In this document: piece after piece, positions 43,586 through 52,959 of the stretch
Layout of the letters: each line of letters starts with the position of its first letter
How positions within the stretch are numbered: position 1 is the stretch's first letter
DNA from: Vibrio penaeicida
GTDB taxonomy: Bacteria > Pseudomonadota > Gammaproteobacteria > Enterobacterales > Vibrionaceae
NCBI RefSeq assembly: GCF_030689305.1
Contig: NZ_JAUYVM010000014.1
Location: forward strand, 1 to 64,000
Length of the DNA stretch: 64,000 bases
Reading direction: 5' to 3'
Made by a program: the position numbers and the translations under genes
Notes under the pieces: model-generated
What the model was told of the DNA's origin: nothing
The model's input: only the letters and a program-made list of their open reading frames with translations
The model's database searches: none

Positions 43586-45140
43586 GGCTGGGTTGGATCC
43601 GGCTTCCGTTACGGGTGAAGATGCCATCATTTTTTGGGATCACGTTCGTCAGCACATCGCGACAACAAACCTTGAACGCTCGCATTGCTTTTTGATCAGC
43701 TCCGAGTATAGAGCGAAGCTAAACCAACCCAAAGCCAGTTTGGATGAACTCCGCGAGGCAGTTGCCTTACTTTCACTTCCTCGAGATGTTGAAGACATTC
43801 TCACCATTAAAGCCGCTTTGTCTGATCGCCTTTATGAAAATGGGGACTACGCCCTCTCTTTGAAAGAGTGCGTAGAATTATCGAATATTTCCGTCGAGTT
43901 TGGTCATATTGATTACTATGTAATTGCTGTACTTGGCATGGGTAATTTGTGTGACGCTTACGGCGACCACGCTCGGGCGCTCAAGTATTACCAAAAAATC
44001 AATGGTATAGACCACGCCATCAGTAGCCGTTCGCTGCGTTTAAGATGCAAGCTGTATACGGTGTCTTGCCTAATCTCGTTAGGTCGTGTTGCGAATGCCA
44101 ACGAACTGCTTAAAGAATGTGAAGAACTCAGTATTCTGGTTTCTGACAAGGTACTGGCCGGGCAAATCATTCTTTACCAAGCACGAATTCTTCGGAAACA
44201 GAAGCTGTACCACGAAGCGTTAGAAGTTTTGGCAAAAGCGCGTTATTCGTTAAACAACGTTAGTGCTTACTGGCTTTCAAATATGATGCGTCTAGAGCTG
44301 GCCAGAAGCTTGAACGCTATCGGGAGAACCGATCTTGCAGAATACACGCTCAATTCTGCGGTCAAGCGCATCAAACTGAATAACTCCCCCGTATTGCTGA
44401 AAAGCTTGTATGAATCACTCAGCGATGTGTTTGCCTCGCAAAAAGATTTCAAGCAAGCCCTCGCCTTCGAAAAGAAAGCGTTCAGAATTGGTACGGATTT
44501 GGTCAAAAATATCCCAATCAGTGACTTGGCAGGTTTCCAGCTTCGTCGCTTATCTCGCTTTGAACTCCAGCTTAAATTGATTCTTTCAGAGCAAGAAAAC
44601 AAAGAATTAAAAGAGACCACCGAAACTCAGAAAGACAAAGTGGCGCAATTGCAGCAAGACGTCTTTACCGATCCATTAACCAGCTTGCACAACCGACGCT
44701 GGCTCGATGTGAAACTCAAAGATCTCCTGCTGCATGAAACCCCTTTCACATTGATGGTCATCGATATTGATCACTTCAAATCGATCAATGATGAGCTCAG
44801 CCACTTAGTCGGCGACAAAGCCATTGTGAATGTGTCACATGAGCTGGCGGCGCACTTCCGATTCCGCGGCGCATCTTGTGTACGATTTGGGGGAGAAGAA
44901 TTCTTGGTTATCCTTGAAAATACCAATGTCGACCAAGCCGTGTTGCATGCCGAGCACTATCGAGAGCGTATTTTCCAGTTCGGCTGGCACGATATATTGG
45001 GTGAACGTGGGCTAACAGTGAGCGTAGGCGTCACCAATCACAGGGAAGGTGAAAACACACAACGTACCTTCTACCGCGCGGACAAAGCGCTGTATCGAGC
45101 CAAAGCGAAAGGTCGAAACCAAGTCTGCTACGAGGTTTAA
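43557..45140 (+). CDS. TPR-GGDEF diguanylate cyclase
   Basis: The protein has 527 residues from the ATG at 43557, which has GGAG 7 bases upstream; the ATG at 43551 is too close. The gene overlaps the preceding one by 29 bp. The N-terminal 330 residues are TPR-like helical repeats (LGMGNLCDAYGDHARALKYY), a coiled coil follows, then a GGDEF domain (DPLTSLHNRRW; VIDIDHFKSINDELSHLVGD; RFGGEEFLVI near residue 443). The active loop is intact, so it should make c-di-GMP. The RxxD inhibitory site before the loop is absent. No membrane segment is seen, so it is cytoplasmic. A strong terminator follows. Confidence 0.9.
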   Translation: MEALLSKVSEAGLDPASVTGEDAIIFWDHVRQHIATTNLERSHCFLISSEYRAKLNQPKASLDELREAVALLSLPRDVEDILTIKAALSDRLYENGDYALSLKECVELSNISVEFGHIDYYVIAVLGMGNLCDAYGDHARALKYYQKINGIDHAISSRSLRLRCKLYTVSCLISLGRVANANELLKECEELSILVSDKVLAGQIILYQARILRKQKLYHEALEVLAKARYSLNNVSAYWLSNMMRLELARSLNAIGRTDLAEYTLNSAVKRIKLNNSPVLLKSLYESLSDVFASQKDFKQALAFEKKAFRIGTDLVKNIPISDLAGFQLRRLSRFELQLKLILSEQENKELKETTETQKDKVAQLQQDVFTDPLTSLHNRRWLDVKLKDLLLHETPFTLMVIDIDHFKSINDELSHLVGDKAIVNVSHELAAHFRFRGASCVRFGGEEFLVILENTNVDQAVLHAEHYRERIFQFGWHDILGERGLTVSVGVTNHREGENTQRTFYRADKALYRAKAKGRNQVCYEV

Positions 45141-45164
45141 TTTCCCAATCAATCTCAGTCACTG

Positions 45165-45198
45165 AAAAGCCATCCTCTGTTGTTTAGGATGGCTTTTT
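45165..45198. terminator. bidirectional terminator
   Basis: AAAGCCATCCT and AGGATGGCTTT form an 11-bp stem around CTGTTGTTT, followed by six T on the plus strand. Between convergent genes. Confidence 0.9.
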
Positions 45199-45256
45199 TA
45201 CATGACCCTATCAGCGTAAAATCGTTTACCCTAGCTCATTGAACCATTAAAAAGAA

Positions 45257-46150
45257 TTATAGGAAAAACAATGAAATTCCGCCGACGGCTGCCAATGTAC
45301 CTATCACGCTGGTAGAGGATACACGCTCGCCATTCCATCCATAAATAAACAATATAAACAGCGGGCTGGTTGCAATCAGTGTTTGGGCAATGGCTGGGTT
45401 AGCGTTCTTCAGTGCAATTTGTTGAAGCCAAAGTGCTAAGAATGTTCCAACAAAAATGGCAAGGAGTAACTTTATGTGCTGCTTACCATTCATCCCTTTC
45501 CAATGACGTTTAATACCAGAGAAAGGTTGAGGTTCCAATAGTCGAATCACCATAGCGACGGCAGCAACACCAATGCTCAATCGGATAAGGGCTCCCCATA
45601 GTGGGGGGATATCCCCTGCGACTAAGGCGTAGTGGGAAATAACCACGCCACTTGCTTGGCACACACTCGCCAAAAGCCCAAAGCCAATCCCGACCATTGA
45701 TGCTTTTTGGTCTGTACTAGAAGGGGTAATGACAACAAAAGTGACCGCAGCCGTGGTCACAACCACGCCTAGCCAACTTTGCATACTCAGCTCTGATCCG
45801 AGAGCCACTAACGCAAGAACACCCGACAACGGTGGAGCAAGCGACTCTAACAGTAGAGTCTTGTTTGCACCGATGCGTTTAAGTGCAGCAAAATAAGCAC
45901 TGTCACCTATTGCAATACCCACAACACCGGATACCGCCAAGATAACAAAGTGTCCCGTTTCCATTACCCATCCATCATCAGGCATCGGCATAAACGGGAT
46001 CACCACCAACATCATGGCAGACGCAATCACACCTTTAACAATATTCAATTGCATGGCAGAAAACTGGTGGCTGAACTGACCGTATATCCATGTTGCTATT
46101 GCCCAAACAATTGCAGCTCCAATCGCTGAAGCCTCACCAATGTAGTCCAC
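45257..46150 (-). CDS. DMT-superfamily (EamA) transporter
   Basis: The protein has 297 residues, starts at a GTG with AAGGA upstream, and shows ten hydrophobic segments in two EamA halves (GEASAIGAAIVWAIATWIYGQ in the first; GIGFGLLASVCQASGVVISH in the second). Members export metabolites or amino acids, but the substrate is not predictable from this sequence. It stands alone between two terminators, with its own promoter facing the yiaWV-like pair. Confidence 0.88.
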   Translation of the reverse strand: MDYIGEASAIGAAIVWAIATWIYGQFSHQFSAMQLNIVKGVIASAMMLVVIPFMPMPDDGWVMETGHFVILAVSGVVGIAIGDSAYFAALKRIGANKTLLLESLAPPLSGVLALVALGSELSMQSWLGVVVTTAAVTFVVITPSSTDQKASMVGIGFGLLASVCQASGVVISHYALVAGDIPPLWGALIRLSIGVAAVAMVIRLLEPQPFSGIKRHWKGMNGKQHIKLLLAIFVGTFLALWLQQIALKNANPAIAQTLIATSPLFILFIYGWNGERVSSTSVIGTLAAVGGISLFFL

Positions 46151-46363
46151 TTCACATCCTTATTTATGACGTTCAAACAAAATGGTCGCACATTCCACGC
46201 GCTAACACCATTTGGCTCACACCTCTCTTGATGCGCTTCGAATAAAACTTGGTCTGCATATGAATCTAGCGATATATTAGAGTCTGTTACGTCATATCAT
46301 TATGCTGCGCTCACATCACTATTCACTTCTCTCTTATTAAAGAAACCAGAAGGACAAGGTTTT

Positions 46364-46741
46364 ATGTTTCTTGATTATTTCGCCTTAGGATTGCTTATAT
46401 TTGTCGCCCTAGTCATTTTTTACGGGATCATTGTCATTCACGACATTCCTTACGAAATCGCCAAGGAGCGAGACCACCCTCACCAAGATGCCATTCATGT
46501 TTCTGGTTGGGTCAGTTTATTTACATTACATGCGATTTGGCCTTTCTTATGGATCTGGGCAACGCTTTGGCGTAAAGAACGAGGTTGGGGATTCCATAAA
46601 CTTGAGGAGGAGCAACAGGATATCCACCACAGAGTCGATGTTCTTATCTATCAGGTAGCGGAACTGCAAAAAGAACTCGCAGAGCTCAAGATGACGAAGG
46701 CTGCTCCCCAAAATCAAGAAGCACAGAAGGGAGACGCGTAA
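46364..46741 (+). CDS. yiaW: small inner-membrane protein, DUF3302 (YiaW-like)
   Basis: The protein has 125 residues. Two membrane segments (YFALGLLIFVALVIFYGIIV and about 48-66 WVSLFTLHAIWPFLWIWATL) flank a polar loop (HDIPYEIAKERDHPHQDAIH), typical of DUF3302. The C-terminal 45 residues are a coiled coil. In E. coli the same domain is encoded by yiaW next to yiaV, and here the next gene (HlyD-like) overlaps it in TAATG. The pair probably forms a membrane assembly of unknown function. Confidence 0.85.
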   Translation: MFLDYFALGLLIFVALVIFYGIIVIHDIPYEIAKERDHPHQDAIHVSGWVSLFTLHAIWPFLWIWATLWRKERGWGFHKLEEEQQDIHHRVDVLIYQVAELQKELAELKMTKAAPQNQEAQKGDA

Positions 46742-47871
46742 TGGATTTACTACTGATAGTGACATACGCCGCTCTGTGTATCGCCATCTTTAAAATTTTC
46801 AAGATTCCATTAAACAAGTGGACGGTTCCAACGGCTGTTCTCGGTGGCGTATTACTCATTGGCACCTTGATTCTCCTCATGAATTACAATCACCCATTCA
46901 CTCAATACGGCGGTCAGTACTACACCACCACACCGGTCGTTCCTAGTGTTCAAGGAAAAGTAGTGGAAGTGTCTGCCAAGGCAAATACACCACTGAAAAA
47001 GGGTGACCCGCTGTTTAAGATTGACCCGACGTTGTTCGAAGCAGAAGTCGTGCGGCGGCAATCTGCTCTTGCGGAAGCAGAACAAACCGTTTTGCAATTA
47101 GCCTCTGTTTTCAAAGAGTCTCAAGCCGCTTCGATAAAAGCACTGGCCGACAAAGATAAAGCAGAAAGAGAATTCCAAAGATACAACAAAGGGTTCAAAA
47201 AAGGCGCATTTACTGAGCAACAACTCGATACGCGTCGTCAGTCCTTTAAAGCGGCAACAGCCAGTTATGAAGCCTCTCTTGCAAAAGTAAAACAGGCAGA
47301 ATTAGCCTACAAATCGGAGATAGATGGCGAGAACACCCTCATTGCTCGTGTGAAAGCCGAGTTAGCTCAAGCACAGTTCAATTTGGATGAAACCATTGTC
47401 CGAGCTCCAACTGACGGCTATGTCACGCAGTTAGCTCTTCGCCCTGGCATGATGGCGGTACCGTTACCCTTGCGACCAGTCATGACATTTGTTCACACTG
47501 AAGATGAGTTTTACGTAGGTGCGTTCAGACAAAATTCCTTACAACGCTTACAAGCTGGCTTCGAAGCGGAATTTTTATTCCGTGCATTACCAGGAAAGGT
47601 TTTTCGAGGTGAGGTAGTCGAAGTGATCCCAGCGATTGGTGAAGGGCAGGTACAAGCATCGGGTTCGCTGCTTAATTCAAGCGCGCTGAAAAACAACGGA
47701 CGAGCGTTAGTGAAACTCAAAATCACAGACGATCTTTCTGCCTATCACCTCCCAATGGGAAGTAATGCAGAGATAGCCGTTTACTCAGACAGCTTTACTC
47801 ATGTTTCAGTGATGCGCAAAGTTCTTATCCGAATGAAGAGCTGGCAAAATTACTTATATCTGGATCACTAA
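46741..47871 (+). CDS. yiaV: HlyD-family membrane fusion protein (YiaV-like)
   Basis: The protein has 376 residues. Two N-terminal hydrophobic segments (LLLIVTYAALCIAIF; VLGGVLLIGTLILLM) are followed by the lipoyl-like motif (VVPSVQGKVVEVSAKANTPLKKGD), a long coiled coil (90-200) and a beta-barrel domain (IVRAPTDGYVTQLALRPGMM). It fits membrane fusion proteins that span the periplasm, but no ABC or RND pump gene is next to it. The second hydrophobic segment makes it integral to the inner membrane. It pairs with the DUF3302 protein encoded just before it. Confidence 0.88.
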   Translation: MDLLLIVTYAALCIAIFKIFKIPLNKWTVPTAVLGGVLLIGTLILLMNYNHPFTQYGGQYYTTTPVVPSVQGKVVEVSAKANTPLKKGDPLFKIDPTLFEAEVVRRQSALAEAEQTVLQLASVFKESQAASIKALADKDKAEREFQRYNKGFKKGAFTEQQLDTRRQSFKAATASYEASLAKVKQAELAYKSEIDGENTLIARVKAELAQAQFNLDETIVRAPTDGYVTQLALRPGMMAVPLPLRPVMTFVHTEDEFYVGAFRQNSLQRLQAGFEAEFLFRALPGKVFRGEVVEVIPAIGEGQVQASGSLLNSSALKNNGRALVKLKITDDLSAYHLPMGSNAEIAVYSDSFTHVSVMRKVLIRMKSWQNYLYLDH

Positions 47872-48496
47872 TCGAGCGGTCATCAAAACAAAGCCCACAG
47901 AAAAGAAGAAAGAGAAAATAGACCCCATATCGAAGTATGATATGGGGTTAACCTAAGAGGGGGAACCAATCCTCACTGCCTTTAATTTGAAATTAAACCA
48001 AACAGGAATTGGCCAGGTTTATTTACAAGTTACAACAATAGCTAGAACGTAAAAACAGTAATAAACCATGAGATTCATTTCCTCTTTTATTGCAAAGCAT
48101 AACAATTTCGTCTCAGGTCTGAGTCAGGCTTTACCAAGTGAATCAAAACACATATATCCTAAGGACATATACAATAAGTACCACAGATCGATAAATCCGA
48201 TAGAATACAAACAAGTAGCTCTAAATATCAATATACCTTAGGTTTGCAGTATTAAAACCCAAACTCCCTTAGATACCACTGCTTAACCAAACCCCAAAAA
48301 TTTGTATTTATGGCTCAACCCCTCCATGTAGTAGCAAAACTATCAGTTAAAAATCAAACTCGTATAGTACTTAGGTTCGGTATGATCTATCAGTAATTTG
48401 GTGAATGACTAACGTTCAGCCTAAATGCTTGAATCCAGATCGCTTTCCACCCTAATTCTCTCATCAAACCTAAGGGCAATAGAACAAGAAACTCAG
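47872..48496. other. long AT-rich spacer with palindromes
   Basis: About 620 bases without a gene. An ideal hairpin ACCCCATATC/GATATGGGGT at 47922-47948 probably ends the yiaV-like transcript. The perfect palindrome TTTAATTT-G-AAATTAAA is at 47981-47997. An imperfect TCCT-A-AGGA palindrome lies near 48158-48166. The last 100 bases must carry the promoter of the diguanylate cyclase gene. An N-terminal frame extension to 48425 is not called (see the next entry). Confidence 0.45.
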
Positions 48497-50023
48497 ATGT
48501 CGAAACTTACCCTTTACCCCATTGCTCTTATAGTGGTATTTCTGGCCCTTGGTCTGTCACACTTTCACTATCAGGCTGAAAATATTCGCCAATCAACGTT
48601 GTCCGCTTTGGAAGTACGCTCGAATTTGCTGCGTCTGTATGTTCGATTGATGTCTGCGAAAAACACAGCCATGAAAAACTCGATTGAATTAGATGTTCAA
48701 CAAAAATCGATTCTAAAAGCTCGAGCGGACCTGATTAAAGAAATCACTTACTACCCTGAATACAACACCTATGCTCTCTCTGCGTTTGATCAACCAAAGT
48801 TAGGGGATTGGCTTAAAGGTACTTTAACGATGGATGTCCCTATCCAATCGTCTACAGACCCCATTGCTGAAGAGATTGCCGCCGTTTTGTCCATCAATGA
48901 GCAAGCGGGTACCGTTATCGATGATCTAAAAATGACGGTATGGGCTTATTACTTATCAAAGAATCGTTTTCTGTTTCTTTCACCGAAACTCCCCGTCGAA
49001 TCCTTCCAGTTCAGTGATATTTTGTATGAAAAGCCTTTTTGGACAAGCTTGTTGCCCAAAACTAACCCCGAAAGAAAGCAGGTTGTCACTGAGTTGTATG
49101 ATGATGCCGCTGGACAAGGTTTGATGATCACCATTTCCGATCCTGTGTATCGCGGAGACGAGTTCCTTGGCATTGTAGCGATAGATATTGGAATGGATCT
49201 CATGACTTCCTTGCTAAAAGTGGGCAAAGCACCGGGTGAATCCTATTTAGTTGATGAAAACCTACAATTGACTGCAAGCTTGAGCGCATTTTCTCTGGGA
49301 GACAAACTGCCCATTTTGGTTACAGATACTGGACAGGGCTGGAAAGAATCGAATGAAGGTTGGTTTTACTGCACACCAACCATTAGTAAAGAACTCTTTT
49401 TAGTTCACCGTTTGAAAAAGACCACGTTGCTGCTAGAAGCAATGAAAGCGTCATCGACAGTTTGGTCTTTACTGATGGTGGGTTGTGTACTGAGTATTTT
49501 GTCTTTCTTTACCTATGTCTCCGCGAAGAAAAACAAGCAACTTATGCTGGTTGACCCTTTAACGGGTCTCTATAACCGACGTGGTTTTTACTCTTTCATT
49601 CAGCCTATATTCCAGCAATCTCTACGCAACCAACAGAAATGTGGATTATTGGTGATCGACATTGACCATTTCAAGAAGATCAATGATAACTTCGGCCACA
49701 GTGTCGGCGATGAAGTACTCCGTTCTATTGCCGCTGCCATTAAAAAAGTCGCGAGCCAATCGTCTGTGACCTGTCGCTGGGGTGGTGAAGAATTTGTGGT
49801 GCTTATACAGGACACTAGCCTCGACCGCGCGCACTGGGTTGCTGAAAAAATTCATCTCGCTATTGCTAAAAATCAACACAGCATGAAATCCCTCACGGTA
49901 ACAGTCAGCATTGGTTTAACCGTTAGTTCGCCAGATGTTCAAGTCGACGATATTATGAAAAATGCCGACATGGCACTCTATGAAGCGAAGAAAATGGGCC
50001 GTAACCAAACAGTTATCGCATAG
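48497..50023 (+). CDS. membrane sensor diguanylate cyclase, dCache-like and GGDEF (first tandem copy)
   Basis: The ATG at 48497 (508 residues) lines up with the N-terminus of the neighbouring paralogue, so the longer frame from 48425 is rejected. A membrane segment (LYPIALIVVFLALGLSHF) and a second near residue 330 (WSLLMVGCVLSILSFFTYV) enclose a periplasmic sensing domain of about 290 residues of dCache type (ending in AIDIGMDLMTSLL). The cytoplasmic GGDEF domain is intact (DPLTGLYNRRG; VIDIDHFKKINDNFGHSVGD; CRWGGEEF). RxxD is absent, so product inhibition by the usual site is not expected. The ligand is unknown. Confidence 0.9.
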   Translation: MSKLTLYPIALIVVFLALGLSHFHYQAENIRQSTLSALEVRSNLLRLYVRLMSAKNTAMKNSIELDVQQKSILKARADLIKEITYYPEYNTYALSAFDQPKLGDWLKGTLTMDVPIQSSTDPIAEEIAAVLSINEQAGTVIDDLKMTVWAYYLSKNRFLFLSPKLPVESFQFSDILYEKPFWTSLLPKTNPERKQVVTELYDDAAGQGLMITISDPVYRGDEFLGIVAIDIGMDLMTSLLKVGKAPGESYLVDENLQLTASLSAFSLGDKLPILVTDTGQGWKESNEGWFYCTPTISKELFLVHRLKKTTLLLEAMKASSTVWSLLMVGCVLSILSFFTYVSAKKNKQLMLVDPLTGLYNRRGFYSFIQPIFQQSLRNQQKCGLLVIDIDHFKKINDNFGHSVGDEVLRSIAAAIKKVASQSSVTCRWGGEEFVVLIQDTSLDRAHWVAEKIHLAIAKNQHSMKSLTVTVSIGLTVSSPDVQVDDIMKNADMALYEAKKMGRNQTVIA

Positions 50024-50135
50024 AGCACACTCATTTTGTAAGAAATCAGAGACTAAGATGGAGAAGCTTGCTGGTTTCGGCTAAATTTAGCAGAAACCTA
50101 CACCCAATATTAAACCATCAGCGGACATCAGTTTA

Positions 50136-51683
50136 ATGAAGAAAAGCTTATACATTCCTGCTCTTTTTTCAGCACTGCTCGCTGTAGTCGGTTATATTTA
50201 CTACGAATCTGAAATAGATGAGCTTAGGCGTGACTCTGTTAACACGGTAAATGTTCGTGCGGGGCTTTTCGAACAATACTTTAAACTTATTTCCGCTCAC
50301 AATACTGGTCTTAGAAATACCATGATCCATTCTTACCATTTTGCGGAAGAAGGGAAGATAAACCTGCCTCAGTGGATCAACAGTATTGAATATTTCCCCG
50401 AATTCGATATCTATGGTCTGTCAGCTTTTGATCACCCCAACCAAGCGTCAAAACTTAAAGGGACGCTGACAATGTTGGAGCCTTTCAATCCAAATAACGA
50501 CAAACAACGCTTTGAAATGACAGCAGTATTGTCTTTGAATGAACAAATCAGCACGTTGGTCCGTGAATTGGGCGTCGCTATTTGGTCTTATTACATTTCT
50601 GCAAACAAATACCTGTTCCTTTCTCCAGAGCTTCCGGTGGCAGAATTCCAAGTCAGCGAAGCCGATTTTGAACGCCCATTTTGGTTACAAGCCCTGCCTT
50701 CTGTGAACCCATATGGTAAGCAGTTTGTGTCTGATTTGTACAATGATGGCGGCGGTCAGGGGCTCATGGTGACCATCACCGATCCAATCTGGGTACACGA
50801 TGAATTTATTGGTGTCGTCGCCATAGACGTTGGGATAAGTAGCTTGGTTGATTTACTGCAAGTCAGCAGCTCGGTGGGGCAATCCTTTTTGATTGACGAA
50901 AATCGCCACATTGTTTCATCGATGACTGACTTTTCCGTGGGCGACAAGATCGACTTTCCCTCCCCTTCTGATGGCATGAATTGGATCGAAGATAAAAATG
51001 GTTTTTATTTGTGGCGTACGGTGGTTCCAAATGAACTTGATCTCGTGCATTTCGTCAGTAGAGATCAACTTCGAGACAAGGGCATCAAACACTCTATGAC
51101 GGTGTGGACGCTTTTACTCATGGGGATGGTTCTCAGTTTTAGTGCTTACTTCCTTTATGTTGCCTTTCGCAGAAATCAGCGACTCATGCGTATTGACCCA
51201 CTCACAAAAATCCAGAACAGACGCGGTTTTTTCGATGAGTTGAACAGCGCCTATCCAGGATATGTGAACAGTAAATGTGACGTTGGATTACTGATCTTGG
51301 ACATAGATAATTTTAAGCCTGTTAACGATACCTATGGACACTTGGTTGGCGATGATGTGTTGATCTCCATAGTGAATCGAATCAGTAATGTACTGCCTAA
51401 TATTTCATCCCTGTGTCGATGGGGGGGAGAGGAGTTCATGATTTTTCATCCATCGTGTTCGGTCGAAGAACTCGAAGAACTGGCCGAAAAAATACGCCAT
51501 CAAATTAAAGCCATGCCACACAGTGATCTTTCACTTCCTATTACCGTTAGTATTGGCGGCTACTTCGGGCAAACGCAATCCAATTTCAATACAATGGTTC
51601 GCCATGCAGACCGCTCTCTTTATGCCTCAAAGCATCAAGGAAAAGACCAAGCAACGATTCATTGCGACAACGAAGATGAGTAA
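50136..51683 (+). CDS. membrane sensor diguanylate cyclase, dCache-like and GGDEF (second tandem copy)
   Basis: The protein has 515 residues with the same layout as its neighbour: membrane segment near 5-22, periplasmic sensing domain (SAFDHPNQASKLKGTLTM; YISANKYLFLSPELPV; GGGQGLMVTITDPIW), a second membrane segment near residue 330, and a GGDEF domain (DPLTKIQNRRG; ILDIDNFKPVNDTYGHLVGD; CRWGGEEF). RxxD is absent. Similarity over the whole length shows a recent-type tandem duplication, with the sensory part more alike than the termini. Both probably bind related ligands and make c-di-GMP. Confidence 0.9.
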   Translation: MKKSLYIPALFSALLAVVGYIYYESEIDELRRDSVNTVNVRAGLFEQYFKLISAHNTGLRNTMIHSYHFAEEGKINLPQWINSIEYFPEFDIYGLSAFDHPNQASKLKGTLTMLEPFNPNNDKQRFEMTAVLSLNEQISTLVRELGVAIWSYYISANKYLFLSPELPVAEFQVSEADFERPFWLQALPSVNPYGKQFVSDLYNDGGGQGLMVTITDPIWVHDEFIGVVAIDVGISSLVDLLQVSSSVGQSFLIDENRHIVSSMTDFSVGDKIDFPSPSDGMNWIEDKNGFYLWRTVVPNELDLVHFVSRDQLRDKGIKHSMTVWTLLLMGMVLSFSAYFLYVAFRRNQRLMRIDPLTKIQNRRGFFDELNSAYPGYVNSKCDVGLLILDIDNFKPVNDTYGHLVGDDVLISIVNRISNVLPNISSLCRWGGEEFMIFHPSCSVEELEELAEKIRHQIKAMPHSDLSLPITVSIGGYFGQTQSNFNTMVRHADRSLYASKHQGKDQATIHCDNEDE

Positions 51684-52028
51684 CTGCGAAGGTGAGTGAT
51701 GAGCTGTCCAAGATTAACGACAGGCTGCTCTAGCTCAGAGAAAGGCGATTATGTATGCGAAAAATTCGATAGACCTGCGGCGCTTATCTTATGAACCTCG
51801 GGGACGACTTAGTTTAAAACCCATACTTTTGAAATAACAAATCCGCAACAAGAAAACGACATTGTGAGTGACATCTCGCCTGTAGTATCCAGCTATTACC
51901 CATCCATCTCTTTCATCAGCAATCCTGAATACACAAGCTGAACTAAAGACCTCTTACGTTTAATCGATCCGTCTTTTATCAGCATAGATTTTGTGAGAAT
52001 AGCTCCTACCAATTACGAGGAAAATAAC
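51684..52028. other. gene-free spacer before the PfpI-like gene
   Basis: About 345 bases. I see no clear hairpin, repeat or operator. The promoter of the DJ-1/PfpI gene must be near 51950-52000. A frame extension from 51993 lacks a ribosome site and is not called as part of the gene. Confidence 0.4.
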
Positions 52029-52586
52029 ATGGCTAAGATACTTCTACTTGCAGGTGATTTCGTTGAAGACTATGAAATCATGGTCCCTTTTCAAGCTCTA
52101 CAAATGGTTGGGCACACAGTTGATGCCGTTTGTCCGGATAAAGAAGCGGGCGAAACCATCAAAACCGCCATTCACGATTTTGAAGGCGACCAAACATACA
52201 CTGAAAAACCTGGCCACAATTTTGCGCTAAACGCGTCTTTTGCCGCTTCCGATGCTGCCGACTATGACGCCCTTGTTATTCCAGGTGGTAGAGCGCCTGA
52301 ATACCTAAGACTGAACCCAGCAGTGCTCTCTCTCATTCAAGATTTCCACCAGCAAGACAAGCCGATTGCCGCAATCTGCCACGGTGCACAACTTCTTACT
52401 GCCGCTAATGTTATTGAAGGTAAAGGCGTATCGGCTTACCCAGCATGTGCACCTGAAGTAACGGCTGCAGGCGGTCAATATCAAGATATCGGTATGGACG
52501 AAGCCTACACCGATGGCAAATTGGTCACTGCACCAGCATGGCCAGCGCACCCTGCATGGCTAGCACAGTTAAACAAGCTTCTGTAA
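52029..52586 (+). CDS. DJ-1/PfpI-family protein
   Basis: The protein has 185 residues from the ATG at 52029 (AGGA 7 bases upstream). It starts KILLLAGDFVEDYEIMVP as in DJ-1/PfpI proteins and has the nucleophile cysteine in ICHGAQLL (about 118) with a preceding VIPGGRAPEYLR. The family includes proteases, glyoxalase III and chaperones; without further evidence the activity stays open. No signal peptide, so it is cytoplasmic. Its stop codon lies within the first unit of a short tandem repeat (52576-52612). Confidence 0.85.
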   Translation: MAKILLLAGDFVEDYEIMVPFQALQMVGHTVDAVCPDKEAGETIKTAIHDFEGDQTYTEKPGHNFALNASFAASDAADYDALVIPGGRAPEYLRLNPAVLSLIQDFHQQDKPIAAICHGAQLLTAANVIEGKGVSAYPACAPEVTAAGGQYQDIGMDEAYTDGKLVTAPAWPAHPAWLAQLNKLL

Positions 52587-52612
52587 TTCGGAGCTTCTAT
52601 AATTAGGAGCTA
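52576..52612 (+). repeat. 16-bp tandem repeat that includes the stop codon of the PfpI-like gene
   Basis: AGCTTCTGTAATTCGG (the gene's last codons, its TAA and four following bases) is followed without gap by AGCTTCTATAATTAGG, 14 of 16 identical, and by the start of a third copy (AGCTACC). This is the clearest case in which the repeated unit contains the gene's own 3' end. Confidence 0.75.
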
Positions 52613-52959
52613 CCGACCTTTGATGATTGTTACTGATTAGGGTCTGTTGATCTTTAGTCGACAATATAAATCCAATTGATCACAGATATAAATAGCGTGT
52701 AAACAAGTGCTGTAATTAATAAAGCGTTGTTATATCACAAAAATAATCATCAAAAAGGTGGGTTATGCGTTGATTACGCGGCGTACTTAACACTTCAAAT
52801 CTACAGCCAGGCTTTTTTCTGGCTGTTTTTGCTTTATCATCGGACACACAACGACAGAAATTGGCAGAAGGTCACCTTTGCAGGAAGCTTAGGAACCGGC
52901 TTGCTTTGGGAATCTTAAAGATTCTAGCTAGATAACCATCTCACAGACGGGAGACGATC
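52613..52959. other. spacer with repeated motif and a possible small RNA
   Basis: At 52638-52655 TAGGGTCTGTTGATCTTT repeats the motif at 7607-7627. At 52803-52830 a textbook terminator (ACAGCCAG/CTGGCTGT with five T) stands 217 bp after the PfpI-like stop, far for that gene; a separate small transcript of about 100-150 bases could end here. The weak frame 52727-52918 is not called because it crosses the terminator. Confidence 0.4.
52803..52830 (+). terminator. rho-independent terminator
   Basis: ACAGCCAG and CTGGCTGT pair fully around GCTTTTTT and are followed by TTTTT. It may end a small RNA or a long read-through from the PfpI-like gene. Confidence 0.8.

Noticed and set aside
48425..48496. 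N-terminal extension of the first dCache-type cyclase
   Set aside because: The neighbour paralogue starts at the position matching 48497, and the extension is polar and without ribosome site.
52761..52790. GTTATGCGTTG sequence similar to the end of a Vibrio integron repeat (attC/VCR)
   Set aside because: The matching other half of an attC site with right spacing was not found and there is no cassette-like array.
52727..52918. 63-codon open frame with membrane-like residues
   Set aside because: It starts at a non-ATG codon without ribosome site and runs through a strong terminator (52803-52830).
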